From contig CP119326.1 of assembly GCA_029202665.1 (NCBI GenBank), positions 620,001-684,000 on the forward strand: a stretch of 64,000 nucleotides of DNA, written 5' to 3'. Below are positions 24,622-32,884 of this stretch, piece by piece. The notes under the pieces were generated by a model. It worked only from the letters and a program-made list of their open reading frames with translations. It had not been told where the DNA came from and made no database searches. A program made the translations under genes and the position numbers. How positions within the stretch are numbered: the stretch's first letter is position 1; each line of letters begins with the position of its first letter. This DNA is from Candidatus Brevundimonas colombiensis. Lineage in GTDB: Bacteria; Pseudomonadota; Alphaproteobacteria; Caulobacterales; Caulobacteraceae.

Positions 24622-25221
24622 ATGTCGCGTTTCATTCCCGATCCCGAAACCCTGCGCCTGGGCGAGGCGCTGGCCGCCTTGCGACGCGACCGTGGCCTGT
24701 CGCAGGCCGAGGCCGGCGCGCGGCTGAACATGACCAGCCAGGGATGGGGCCTGTATGAAGCGGGCCGCCGCTCCGGCCTGTTTCGCCCCGACGTACAACG
24801 CCGCCTGACCGGTGCGCTGGGCTCCACGCCCGAGGCGCTGGCCCTGGCGCTGTCGACGGCGGTCGCGCCTTCGACCGACGATACGCCGACCGCCGTCTCG
24901 TCCTTATCCGCCGTCGAAAGCCGGGGCCGCGACTTCGCCGGCGCCCCGGCCCAGGTCCGTCGCCTGCAGATCCTGAATGATGATCTGTCCCCCTGGGCGG
25001 ATTCGGGCGTGGTGCTGGAATATGCGCTCGGTGTCTGGCCGCGGCGGGGACAGGGCTGCGTGATCGAAGCGGGCGGCGAGACCCGCGTCCGCATCTATGA
25101 GACCGGCGACACGCAGACCGTCACCGTCCGCGGTGCGGCGCCTTCCGACAAGCCGGAGGTGCTGCCTCGCCAGACCATCGATCGCCTGTCGGCCGTGACG
25201 GCCCGCATCGAACAGCAATGA
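24622..25221 (+). CDS. XRE-family regulator with S24-like C-terminal domain
   Basis: 199 residues. HTH at about 10-65 (LGEALAALRRDRGLSQAEAG, MTSQGWGLYEAGRR). The C-terminal part, ADSGVVLEYALGVWPRRGQG, CVIEAGG and RVRIYE, follows the spacing of LexA/S24-type domains (a conserved polar pair, then PxxGxxVV), but the catalytic Ser and Lys are not evident, so cleavage is unlikely. Target genes unknown. It precedes a second XRE gene and an AT-rich spacer with repeated ATGAAACA. Confidence 0.75.
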   Translation: MSRFIPDPETLRLGEALAALRRDRGLSQAEAGARLNMTSQGWGLYEAGRRSGLFRPDVQRRLTGALGSTPEALALALSTAVAPSTDDTPTAVSSLSAVESRGRDFAGAPAQVRRLQILNDDLSPWADSGVVLEYALGVWPRRGQGCVIEAGGETRVRIYETGDTQTVTVRGAAPSDKPEVLPRQTIDRLSAVTARIEQQ

Positions 25222-25266
25222 AACAAAATAGTTGATTTCATCGCCGGACCATGAAACATATCCGTT
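25222..25266 (+). promoter_or_regulatory. AT-rich spacer with repeated ATGAAACA, candidate operator
   Basis: The only AT-rich stretch in this cluster. It has ATGAAACA twice (from about 25219 and 25251) and an imperfect palindrome ATGAAAC ... ATTTCAT between them. Position before an XRE gene suggests an autoregulatory operator or the promoter of the downstream gene; unproven. Confidence 0.4.
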
Positions 25267-25668
25267 ATGGTCAATCGTCGTCGAAATCCGTTTCCCCGCG
25301 CCGCCGAGCCGGTCGATGTCTTCGTCGGGGCCCAGATCGCGGCGCGGCGCATGGCGTTGGGGCTGTCCCAGTCGGCGCTTGGCGATCAGGTGGGCGTCAG
25401 CTTCCAGCAGATGCAGAAATACGAAAGCGGCCGTAACCGCATATCGGCGTCCCGCCTGCATGGATTGGCTGTCGCACTGGGCGCGCCGGTTCAGGCCTTC
25501 TTTCCCCAGCGGGTCGAACCGTCGCACGACCCGGACGTCGCCCTGGTGCACGCGGTTTGCGCCACGGCCGAAGGTCGGACGCTGGCGTTGAGTTTCGCGC
25601 GAATGGAAAGCCGGGCCGTGCGCCAGGCTGTCACGCAGCTAGTAGAGGTTCTGGCCAAGGCCGCCTAA
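25267..25668 (+). CDS. XRE-family transcriptional regulator
   Basis: 133 residues. HTH in residues about 18-70: QIAARRMALGLSQSALGDQV, then GVSFQQMQKYESGRNRISAS and RLHGLAVALGAPVQAFFP. This SFQQ-QKYE-G-NR-SAS pattern is shared with the gene at 31924 and is abundant in alphaproteobacteria. The C-terminal half is a short helical tail. GTG/ATG choice: the ATG at 25267 is the first in frame. No target is known. Confidence 0.82.
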   Translation: MVNRRRNPFPRAAEPVDVFVGAQIAARRMALGLSQSALGDQVGVSFQQMQKYESGRNRISASRLHGLAVALGAPVQAFFPQRVEPSHDPDVALVHAVCATAEGRTLALSFARMESRAVRQAVTQLVEVLAKAA

Positions 25669-25677
25669 AAGGCCGCC

Positions 25678-26370
25678 ATGAGACTTCTGGTTATCGATAC
25701 GGCGCTCGGCGCCTGCACGGCGGCGGTGTTCGAGGATGACCATGCGCTGGCCCTGCGATTCGAGCCGATGACCAAGGGTCACCAGGAACGGATTGGCGGC
25801 ATGGTGCGAGACGTAATGGCCGAGGCGGGGGGCGGTTTCGACGGGCTGGACCGGATCGGCGTCACCGTCGGCCCTGGTTCGTTCACGGGTCTGCGCGTAG
25901 GTCTAGCCTTCGCCCAGGGGCTGGGCGCCGCGCTGGACCGGCCGGTGGTCGGGATTTCGGCGCTGGACGGCCTGGCAGGTTCGCTGACCGAGGATGGATC
26001 GCCTGTCGCCGCCCTGATCGACGCGCGCCGGGGACAGGTTTACACTAAACTGTTTGTCGACGGCGTCGCCACCGGCCCGGACGAAGCCCTGACGCTGGAA
26101 GAGGCCGCACAGCGGGCCGCCGCGCTTGGCCCCGGTGTACGCTTAGTCGGCAATGGGGCGCCGGTTCTGACCGACGCCTTTCCTGATCTGAAATACGCCC
26201 TGATCGACGACCGTGCGGCCCCCTCGCCAGAGGCTCTGGCGCGGCTGGCGGCAACTGCCGATCCCGCGCTCAACCTGCCCAGACCGCTTTATCTGCGGGC
26301 GCCCGACGCCACTCCGCCCAGCCGTTTGCCGGGGCAGCCGCGTCAGCCCGCCGCCTCCGCCGCAACATGA
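25678..26370 (+). CDS. tsaB: tRNA threonylcarbamoyladenosine biosynthesis protein TsaB
   Basis: 230 residues. ASKHA-fold protein: LLVIDTALGACTAAVF at the start, VTVGPGSFTGLRVGLAFAQG and VVGISALDGLA. TsaB partners TsaD and TsaE to make the t6A37 modification of ANN-decoding tRNAs (family knowledge). Its 3' end overlaps rimI by 4 bases, the common tsaB-rimI arrangement. Confidence 0.93.
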   Translation: MRLLVIDTALGACTAAVFEDDHALALRFEPMTKGHQERIGGMVRDVMAEAGGGFDGLDRIGVTVGPGSFTGLRVGLAFAQGLGAALDRPVVGISALDGLAGSLTEDGSPVAALIDARRGQVYTKLFVDGVATGPDEALTLEEAAQRAAALGPGVRLVGNGAPVLTDAFPDLKYALIDDRAAPSPEALARLAATADPALNLPRPLYLRAPDATPPSRLPGQPRQPAASAAT

Positions 26371-26795
26371 CCGCGCCCGCCCGTCTGACCGCTCGTCTGG
26401 CCGCCCTCCACGCCGAAGCCTTCGCTGCGCCTTGGAACGAGGCGGAGATCGCGGATCTGCTGCAACAGGCCGGGGTGTTCGCGGTCGAGGAGGCGGACGG
26501 CTTCATCCTGATTCGCGTGGTGCTGGACGAGGCGGAAATTCTGACCCTGGCCGTGCGCCCGGAGGCGCGTCGCGTTGGTCTGGGCGGACGGCTGGTCGGA
26601 CACGGAGCGCTCAGGGCGGCGCAGGCTGGGGCCGTGCGTCTGTTCCTTGAAGTGGCTGAGGATAATGTCGCCGCCCGCGCCCTTTATCAGCGGGCGGGCT
26701 TCGCACAGATCGGGCGGCGAAAGGCCTATTATGCGGCCCCGACCGGCGGGCGGACCGACGCCCTGGTGCTGGGTCTGGACCTGACGGTGGGCTGA
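26367..26795 (+). CDS. rimI: GNAT N-acetyltransferase RimI
   Basis: 142 residues, GNAT fold: FILIRVVLDEAEILTLAVRP, acetyl-CoA loop RRVGLGGRLVGHGALRA, and FLEVAEDNVAARALYQRAGF near the end, followed by RRKAYY. RimI acetylates the N-terminus of ribosomal protein S18 and possibly others (family knowledge). Overlaps tsaB by ATGA. Confidence 0.9.
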   Translation: MTAPARLTARLAALHAEAFAAPWNEAEIADLLQQAGVFAVEEADGFILIRVVLDEAEILTLAVRPEARRVGLGGRLVGHGALRAAQAGAVRLFLEVAEDNVAARALYQRAGFAQIGRRKAYYAAPTGGRTDALVLGLDLTVG

Positions 26796-26855
26796 AAGCT
26801 GAAAGGGGGCAAGGTCACGCTTCCCTGATGCGTTGCGAATGCTTATCCTAGGGTC

Positions 26856-27341
26856 ATGGACCGGATCGAAAAACTTTGCGCCGACCGCGGCATGCGTATG
26901 ACCGAACAGCGTCGGGTGATCGCCCGCGTGCTGTCGAACGCCGAAGACCACCCCGATGTCGAGGAGCTGTATCGCCGCGCCTCGGCCATTGATCCGCATA
27001 TCTCCATCGCCACCGTCTATCGCACGGTGCGCCTGTTCGAAGAGGCGGGCGTGGTCGAGAAGCACGACTTCGGCGACGGCCGAAGCCGCTACGAAGAGGC
27101 GGGCGACGACCATCACGACCACCTGATCGACACCAAGACCGGGGAGGTGATCGAGTTCTTCGACGCCGAGATCGAGCGCCTGAAGGCAGAGATCGCCGAA
27201 CGTCTGGGCTTCCAGCTGATCGGCCACAAGCTGGAGCTTTACGGCGTGCCGATCGAAGGCGCCGAACCGTCCAGCCGTGAAGGCCTGATCTTCACCCGCC
27301 ACGCCGCACGGGTCGTTCCGGCCGATGTGGATGCGGGCTGA
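26856..27341 (+). CDS. fur: Ferric uptake regulator Fur
   Basis: 161 residues. Winged helix with RMTEQRRVIARVL, HPDVEELYRRA and ISIATVYRTVRLFEEAG; metal site region HDFGDGRSRYEEAGDDHHDH typical of Fur; C-terminal LELYGVPIEG. The Cys-rich zinc motifs of Zur are absent. The upstream spacer holds TTGCGAATGCTTAT (about 26832-26845), half of which resembles a Fur/Irr-type half-site, so weak autoregulation is possible (inference). Positioned between rimI and miaB. Confidence 0.92.
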   Translation: MDRIEKLCADRGMRMTEQRRVIARVLSNAEDHPDVEELYRRASAIDPHISIATVYRTVRLFEEAGVVEKHDFGDGRSRYEEAGDDHHDHLIDTKTGEVIEFFDAEIERLKAEIAERLGFQLIGHKLELYGVPIEGAEPSSREGLIFTRHAARVVPADVDAG

Positions 27342-27395
27342 GCCTGTTACCGCCCCTGTCTTGTCGTCGCCTGTCCGGGCGATCATAAGCCGCCC

Positions 27396-28811
27396 ATGAT
27401 CGACACCCTGGTTTCCAAGCCAGCCAAGGCGGCGGACCGGCCCAAGCGTCTGTTCATCAAGACCTATGGCTGTCAGATGAATGTCTATGACAGCGAGCGC
27501 ATGGCCGATGTCCTGCGTCCGCTGGGCTATGCAACGACGCAGGATGTGGCCGAGGCCGACTTCGTCATCCTGAACACCTGCCATATCCGCGAGAAGGCGG
27601 CGGAAAAGGTCTATTCCGAACTGGGCAAGATGCGCGAGCTGCGCGACATCAAGCGCGAGACGGGCGGCGACATGACCATCGCCGTCGCCGGCTGCGTCGC
27701 CCAGGCCGAGGGCGAGGAGATCATGAAACGCCAGCCGGCGGTCGATATCGTCGTCGGCCCTCAGGCCTATCATCAGCTGCCCGAGCTTCTGACCCGCACG
27801 GCGCGGGCGCGGGGCGAGCGGATCGGCGCCGACTTCGCCCCCGACGACAAGTTCGACGCCCTGCCCGCCGCACGCTTCACCGAGGGGCCGACCGCCTTCC
27901 TGACCGTGCAGGAGGGGTGCGACAAGTTCTGCACCTTCTGCGTCGTGCCCTATACGCGCGGCGCCGAATGGTCGCGGCCGATGGCGGCGGTGCTGGACGA
28001 GGCGCGCCAGCTGGCGGATCGCGGCGTGCGCGAGGTCACCCTGCTGGGCCAGAACGTCAACGCCTATGACGGCGAACGGGCGGATGGGAAAAAGGCGACC
28101 CTGGCGGAACTGGCCTATGCCCTGGCCGAAATCCCCGGTCTGGACCGCATCCGCTATACGACCAGCCACCCCAATGACATGAGCGACGACCTGATCGCCG
28201 CCCATGCCGATCTGGACGCCCTGATGCCCTATCTGCACCTGCCGGTTCAGACGGGGTCGGACCGCATCCTGCGGCTGATGAACCGCAAGCATGGGCGTCA
28301 GAAATACTTCGACCTGATCGACCGCATCCGTCAGGCGCGGCCCGACATGGCGCTGGCGGGCGACTTCATCGTCGGCTTCCCCGGCGAGACGGACCGGGAG
28401 TTCGAGGACACGCTGGATCTGGTGCGGCGGGTGAACTACGCGGGGGCCTTCGCCTTCGCCTATTCGCCGCGTCCCGGCACCCCGGCGGCGGGCATGGGCA
28501 AGCAGGTGGAACCGGAGGTGGCCAGGGAACGGCTGCACCGCCTGATCGCCCTGCTGACCGAACAGCAGACCGCCTTCAATGAATCGCAGGCCGGAAGGAC
28601 CCTGAACGTCCTGTTCGACAAGCCGGGGCGTCATGCCCACCGTCGTCAGGCCGTCGGTCGGTCCCCCTATCTGCAGTCGGTTCACGTCGATGACGCGGAT
28701 CATCTGATCGGCCAGATCGTTCCCGTCGAGATCATATCGGGCCAGCAGAACAGCCTGCACGGCCGTCTCATCACCGAAGGGCGCAAGGCCCAAAAAGAAA
28801 AGGCGGCCTAG
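27396..28811 (+). CDS. miaB: tRNA-2-methylthio-N6-isopentenyladenosine synthase MiaB
   Basis: 471 residues. N-terminal UPF0004 domain with three Cys (TYGCQMNVYDSERM, LNTCHIREKAAEKVYSELGK, VAGCVAQ), radical-SAM cluster GCDKFCTFCVVPYTRG, HLPVQTGSDRIL, and a C-terminal TRAM domain. It methylthiolates i6A37 of tRNA (family knowledge). The stop codon overlaps the GTG start of phoH by one base. Confidence 0.97.
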   Translation: MIDTLVSKPAKAADRPKRLFIKTYGCQMNVYDSERMADVLRPLGYATTQDVAEADFVILNTCHIREKAAEKVYSELGKMRELRDIKRETGGDMTIAVAGCVAQAEGEEIMKRQPAVDIVVGPQAYHQLPELLTRTARARGERIGADFAPDDKFDALPAARFTEGPTAFLTVQEGCDKFCTFCVVPYTRGAEWSRPMAAVLDEARQLADRGVREVTLLGQNVNAYDGERADGKKATLAELAYALAEIPGLDRIRYTTSHPNDMSDDLIAAHADLDALMPYLHLPVQTGSDRILRLMNRKHGRQKYFDLIDRIRQARPDMALAGDFIVGFPGETDREFEDTLDLVRRVNYAGAFAFAYSPRPGTPAAGMGKQVEPEVARERLHRLIALLTEQQTAFNESQAGRTLNVLFDKPGRHAHRRQAVGRSPYLQSVHVDDADHLIGQIVPVEIISGQQNSLHGRLITEGRKAQKEKAA

Positions 28812-29797
28812 TGGCGCGAGAATCCGAATTCGTCCCGTTGAACGACGCCGAGCTGCGCGCAGTCATCGGGCCGAACAGCCGCCACGTCGCCCTGATCGAG
28901 GACGCCTTCAAGGTGTTGGTCGAGGCGCCGGGCGGCGGGGTTTCGGTCAATGGCGGCACGCGCGACCGATCCGACGCCCGCCGGGTGATCGAGGATCTGG
29001 CCAAGCGCGCGGCCCTGGGCGCCGAGGTCACTGAGGCCGACGTGCGCGCCGCCCTGGGTCAGGCGCGGGGCGGCAAGGGCACGCCGGGCATGGCGGCGGC
29101 GGGCGTGTCCCTGCCCGGCGGCAAGCGCGGCGCCATCGTGCCCAAGACCAAGGCCCAGGCAGCCTATCTGGACATGCTGGGCCGGTGCGAACTGTCGTTC
29201 GGCGTGGGGCCTGCGGGCACCGGCAAGACGTTTCTGGCGGCAGCCTATGGCGCCTCGCTGCTGCGGCGCGGACAGGTGGACCGGCTGGTCATCACCCGCC
29301 CGGCGGTCGAGGCGGGCGAGAAGCTGGGCTTCCTGCCCGGCGATCTGAACGAGAAGGTCGATCCCTATCTGGCGCCGATCTGGGAGGCGCTGAACGACAT
29401 TCTGGGCGCCGAGGACGTGCAGCGGCGCCGCGACAAGGGCGAGATCGAGGCCGCCCCCATCGCCTTCATGCGGGGCCGCACCCTGAGCCACGCCTTCGTC
29501 ATCGTGGATGAGGCGCAAAACACCAGCCGCCTTCAGATGAAGATGGTCCTGACGCGGCTGGGCGAAGGCGCGCGGATGGTGGTGACGGGCGATCCGTCGC
29601 AGATCGACCTGTTGAACCCGCGCGATTCCGGCCTGGCCCACGCCCTGCGGATTCTGGACGGGGTTCAGGGCGTCGGCATCCTGAAGTTCGAGGCTTCGGA
29701 CGTGGTGCGTCACGCCATGGTCGAGCGGATCGTGCGCGCCTATGACGCCGACGCCGCGCGCGGACGGCCTGCTCCGGACACCGAAGACCCCGCATGA
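28811..29797 (+). CDS. phoH: PhoH family ATPase
   Basis: 328 residues, GTG start within TAGTG shared with miaB. Walker A FGVGPAGTGKTFLAAAYG, Walker B FVIVDEAQNTS, VVTGDPSQIDL, and the N-terminal KH-like segment with the GGxxVxxNGG pattern. PhoH proteins are predicted RNA-handling ATPases, and their tight linkage to ybeY supports an RNA-processing role (family context). The end overlaps ybeY by 4 bases. Confidence 0.94.
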   Translation: MARESEFVPLNDAELRAVIGPNSRHVALIEDAFKVLVEAPGGGVSVNGGTRDRSDARRVIEDLAKRAALGAEVTEADVRAALGQARGGKGTPGMAAAGVSLPGGKRGAIVPKTKAQAAYLDMLGRCELSFGVGPAGTGKTFLAAAYGASLLRRGQVDRLVITRPAVEAGEKLGFLPGDLNEKVDPYLAPIWEALNDILGAEDVQRRRDKGEIEAAPIAFMRGRTLSHAFVIVDEAQNTSRLQMKMVLTRLGEGARMVVTGDPSQIDLLNPRDSGLAHALRILDGVQGVGILKFEASDVVRHAMVERIVRAYDADAARGRPAPDTEDPA

Positions 29798-30261
29798 CCG
29801 CTCGCACAATCGAAGTCGAGGTCGAGGCGGCGGCCTGGACCGACGCCCTGCCGGACGCCGCGGCGGCGGCCGAACGGGCGGCCCTCGCCGCTTTGGGTAC
29901 GGTCGCGGGCGATGTCGTCATTCTGTTGACGGACAATGAGACCGTGCGCGACCTGAACGCCCGCTTCCGCGACAAGGACAGGCCGACCAATGTCCTGTCC
30001 TTCCCGGCCAATGAGAGTGCGGCGCCGCATCTGGGCGACATCGTCCTGGCTTACGGCGTCTGCGCCGACGAGGCCGCAGCGCAGGACAAGACCCTGGCCG
30101 ATCACCTCAGCCATCTGGTCGTTCACGGCGTGTTGCACCTGCTGGGCCGCGACCACGAGGACGACGCCGAGGCCGAGGAGATGGAGGCCGAGGAGCGCGA
30201 AATCCTGGCCGACATCGGCGTGGCCGACCCCTATGCCGCAGATGCCGAAAGCGCCGACTGA
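29794..30261 (+). CDS. ybeY: Endoribonuclease YbeY
   Basis: 155 residues. Zinc site HGVLHLLGRDH in HLVVHGVLHLLGRDHEDDAE (H-x3-H-x5-H), with RDKDRPTNVLSFP upstream. A single-strand endonuclease for 16S rRNA 3' maturation and 70S quality control (family knowledge). Ends one base before the lnt start region. Confidence 0.96.
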   Translation: MTARTIEVEVEAAAWTDALPDAAAAAERAALAALGTVAGDVVILLTDNETVRDLNARFRDKDRPTNVLSFPANESAAPHLGDIVLAYGVCADEAAAQDKTLADHLSHLVVHGVLHLLGRDHEDDAEAEEMEAEEREILADIGVADPYAADAESAD

Positions 30262-30262
30262 C

Positions 30263-31912
30263 ATGATGATCGACGCCCTGCTGGACCGTTTCGCCGCGCC
30301 GATCCGCGCCTTGCCGGACAAGAAGCGCACCCTGATCTGGCGTCTGGTCCGCATTGTTCTGGCCCTGGTTGCGGGGGCAGGCACAGCCTTCGCCCATCCG
30401 CCGTTCGGGGTGTTGATCGGCCTGTTGGGCTATCCGCTGCTGATGATCCTGTCGGAGCGGTCCGACACGGTGCGCGGCGCCTTCTGGATGGGCTGGCTGG
30501 CCGGATTCGCCTATTTCTTCGTCGGCTGCTGGTGGGTGGCCGAGGCCTTCTTCGTCAATCCCGAACAGGCGTGGATGGCGCCCTTCGCGGCCAGTTTGCT
30601 GCCTGCGGGTCTGGGCCTGTTCTGGGGCGCGGCGACGGCGCTCTATCGCCGGTTCGCCCCCATCGGATCGGTGCGGGTCCTGTTGTTCGCCGCCCTGTTC
30701 TGCGCCGCCGAATGGCTGCGCGGCCATGTGCTGACCGGGTTTCCGTGGAACCCGGCGGGCGCGACCTGGAGGGCGGGCGGCGGCATGTCCCAGTTCGCCT
30801 CGGTCGTCGGGGTCTATGGGCTGAGCCTGGTTACGGTCGCCGCCATCTCGGCCTTCGCGCCGCTGGTCGGGCCGGGTCTGAAGCGCGACCGCCTGATCTC
30901 AGCGGGGTTGGGCGCCCTCGCCTTGATTTCTGTCGGCGTCTTCGGCGCGGTGCGATTGGCCCAGTCGGAGCTTCAGTTCACCGACACGGTGGTGCGTCTG
31001 GTCCAGGCCGATGTGAAACAGGAGACGAAATGGTCGCCAGAGACCTATCGCTCCATCGTCGACCGCTATATCCGCCTGACCGCGCAATCGACCGCCAAAC
31101 CGGGCGGCCGTGCGCCCAATGTCATCGTCTGGCCAGAAGGGTCGCTGCCCGCCTCGGCCAACGACGTGTTCGCGTCGCAAGACGCGCGCGCCATCGCCAC
31201 CGCCGTGCGGCCCGGCCAGACCCTGCTGGTCGGTCTGGCCCGTGGACAGATCGACCCGACCGCGCCCGACGGCGCCCGCTATTACAACAGCCTGTTCGCC
31301 CTGGCCGATCAGGACGGGGCGGGCCTGCGGGTCGCCGCTGTCTATGACAAGCACCGTCTGGTGCCGTTCGGCGAATACCTGCCGCTGGGGTCGGTGATGA
31401 CCTCCATCGGCCTGCGCAGTCTGGTGCATATGCCCAGCGACTTTTCGGCCGGGCCGAAACCGGAGCCGATCTCGATTCCCGGAGCGCCGCGCGCCCAGAT
31501 CCTGATCTGCTACGAAAGCCTCTATCCCGGCTTCACGCCCGGTGCGGCGGGACGTCCGGACTGGATCGTCAATGCGTCCAACGACGCCTGGTTCGGCGCC
31601 ACATCCGGCCCGCGCCAGCATCTGAACCTGGCCAGCTATCGCGCCATAGAGACCGGCCTGCCCATCGCGCGGGCCACGCCGACCGGCATTTCGGCCATGA
31701 TCGATCCCTGGGGCCGGATCGTTGACGGCGAGAAGCTGGAGCCCGGAGTCATGGGCGTGATCGACGCCGCCCTGCCGCGCCCGACCAGGATCACCCTCTA
31801 TGGCCGGTTCGGCGACTGGCTGCTGGCGCTGATGTTGCTAACAGCGTTCACCCTGTCCTTGGCGCCGTCGATCCGACGATCTAGGTTCCGGCCGAATCAG
31901 TCGGAAATCTGA
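30263..31912 (+). CDS. lnt: Apolipoprotein N-acyltransferase
   Basis: 549 residues, start at ATG 30263 or 30266, just after the ybeY stop. Several N-terminal membrane helices, then the nitrilase-like domain with the catalytic triad Glu292 (VIVWPEGSLP), Lys363 (VYDKHRLVPFGEYLP) and Cys416 (LICYESLYPG). It adds the third acyl chain to lipoproteins in the inner membrane (family knowledge). The corC/ybeX gene that usually sits between ybeY and lnt is absent. A C-terminal membrane helix closes the protein. Confidence 0.96.
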   Translation: MMIDALLDRFAAPIRALPDKKRTLIWRLVRIVLALVAGAGTAFAHPPFGVLIGLLGYPLLMILSERSDTVRGAFWMGWLAGFAYFFVGCWWVAEAFFVNPEQAWMAPFAASLLPAGLGLFWGAATALYRRFAPIGSVRVLLFAALFCAAEWLRGHVLTGFPWNPAGATWRAGGGMSQFASVVGVYGLSLVTVAAISAFAPLVGPGLKRDRLISAGLGALALISVGVFGAVRLAQSELQFTDTVVRLVQADVKQETKWSPETYRSIVDRYIRLTAQSTAKPGGRAPNVIVWPEGSLPASANDVFASQDARAIATAVRPGQTLLVGLARGQIDPTAPDGARYYNSLFALADQDGAGLRVAAVYDKHRLVPFGEYLPLGSVMTSIGLRSLVHMPSDFSAGPKPEPISIPGAPRAQILICYESLYPGFTPGAAGRPDWIVNASNDAWFGATSGPRQHLNLASYRAIETGLPIARATPTGISAMIDPWGRIVDGEKLEPGVMGVIDAALPRPTRITLYGRFGDWLLALMLLTAFTLSLAPSIRRSRFRPNQSEI

Positions 31913-31923
31913 GGCGAGACACT

Positions 31924-32337
31924 ATGGCGCGTGAAATGGACGAGGACATACATCCTGTCGACCGTCATGTCGGCCGCCGCGTTCAGGAAAAACGGTTGGA
32001 CCTGGGCATGACCCAGACGGCTCTGGCCAAGGCCGTGGGCGTCAGCTTTCAGCAGGTCCAGAAATACGAAAAGGGCACGAACCGCGTCTCCGCCTCGAAG
32101 CTGTTCGAAATGGCCGAGTTCATGCAGGTCGGCATCCCCTTCTTCTTCGAGGGATTCAATCGGGCTCAGCCGGGTGTCGCCGAGACGGCCTCTGCGAGCT
32201 TCGTCCACGACTTTCCCACCACCAAACACAGCGCAGAAATCGCGCGCCTTGCGCCCCGCCTTCCTGCGCGCAAGCAAAAGGCGGTCGTGCAGATCATGCG
32301 CGAGATGCTGGATGAAGGCGCCGTCAACGACGCCTGA
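31924..32337 (+). CDS. XRE-family transcriptional regulator
   Basis: 137 residues. HTH core VGRRVQEKRLDLGMTQTALA, then VGVSFQQVQKYEKGTNRVSA, a clear paralogue of the gene at 25267. The C-terminal part EIARLAPRLPARKQKAVVQI is a helical tail. This type of gene follows lnt in many alphaproteobacteria, where metK usually comes next; here a convergent GreA-like gene follows instead. Targets unknown. Confidence 0.88.
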   Translation: MAREMDEDIHPVDRHVGRRVQEKRLDLGMTQTALAKAVGVSFQQVQKYEKGTNRVSASKLFEMAEFMQVGIPFFFEGFNRAQPGVAETASASFVHDFPTTKHSAEIARLAPRLPARKQKAVVQIMREMLDEGAVNDA

Positions 32338-32340
32338 AAT

Positions 32341-32820
32341 CTAGCCGACGGCCGTGATCTCGGCCGCCTGCCCCGCCACCATCACTTCATCTCCGACGCG
32401 GCGGCCCATGACGGCGCGCGACAGCGGCGAGACATGGCTGACCGAGCCGGTCGCAGGATCGGCCTCGTCCTCGCCGACGATGCGCCAGGTCTGGGTGCGG
32501 CCGTCGTCGCGTTCGATCGTGACCGAGCCCCCGAAGCGCACGGCGCCCTCGTCTTCGCCGGGTTCGACCCTCTGGGCCGAGGCCCGCCGGGCGGACCAAT
32601 AGCGCAGGTCGCGAGTAGCGCGGGCCATGGCGGTGCGGTCGCTCTCGATCGAGCCCTGAACCTGGGCCGCCGTATAGGCGGCGCGAGCCGCCGCCAGCTC
32701 GGCCTCAATCATGGCCAGGCCCTGCGGCGTGACCAGATTGGGGTGGGGCGAGATCGGGCGGTCCGCCAGGTCGGCGGCGGTGGCCTCAAGATCTTCTTCT
32801 CGGGTGAAGGCGACGCTCAT
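32341..32820 (-). CDS. GreA/GreB-like protein
   Basis: 159 residues from the ATG at 32820 (start MSVAFTREED). N-terminal helical hairpin (VTPQGLAMIEAELAAARAAY, IESDRTAMARATRDLRYWSA) and a C-terminal FKBP-like domain (VRFGGSVTIERDDG, VSHVSPLSRAVMGRRVGDEV) as in GreA/GreB. The acidic residues at the coiled-coil tip needed for transcript cleavage are not obvious, so it may be a Gre-like regulator of RNA polymerase rather than a cleavage factor. Divergent from the flavoprotein gene by 64 bases. Confidence 0.82.
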   Translation of the reverse strand: MSVAFTREEDLEATAADLADRPISPHPNLVTPQGLAMIEAELAAARAAYTAAQVQGSIESDRTAMARATRDLRYWSARRASAQRVEPGEDEGAVRFGGSVTIERDDGRTQTWRIVGEDEADPATGSVSHVSPLSRAVMGRRVGDEVMVAGQAAEITAVG

Positions 32821-32884
32821 GGTACGGAACATAGCGACGCCGTCGCCTATAGCCAGAGCGGACCCGACCGGGCAAAGCGGGGCG

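Noticed and set aside
26343..28793. 816-residue minus-strand ORF opposite rimI-fur-miaB
   Set aside because: GC-driven open frame opposite conserved genes; no domain seen.
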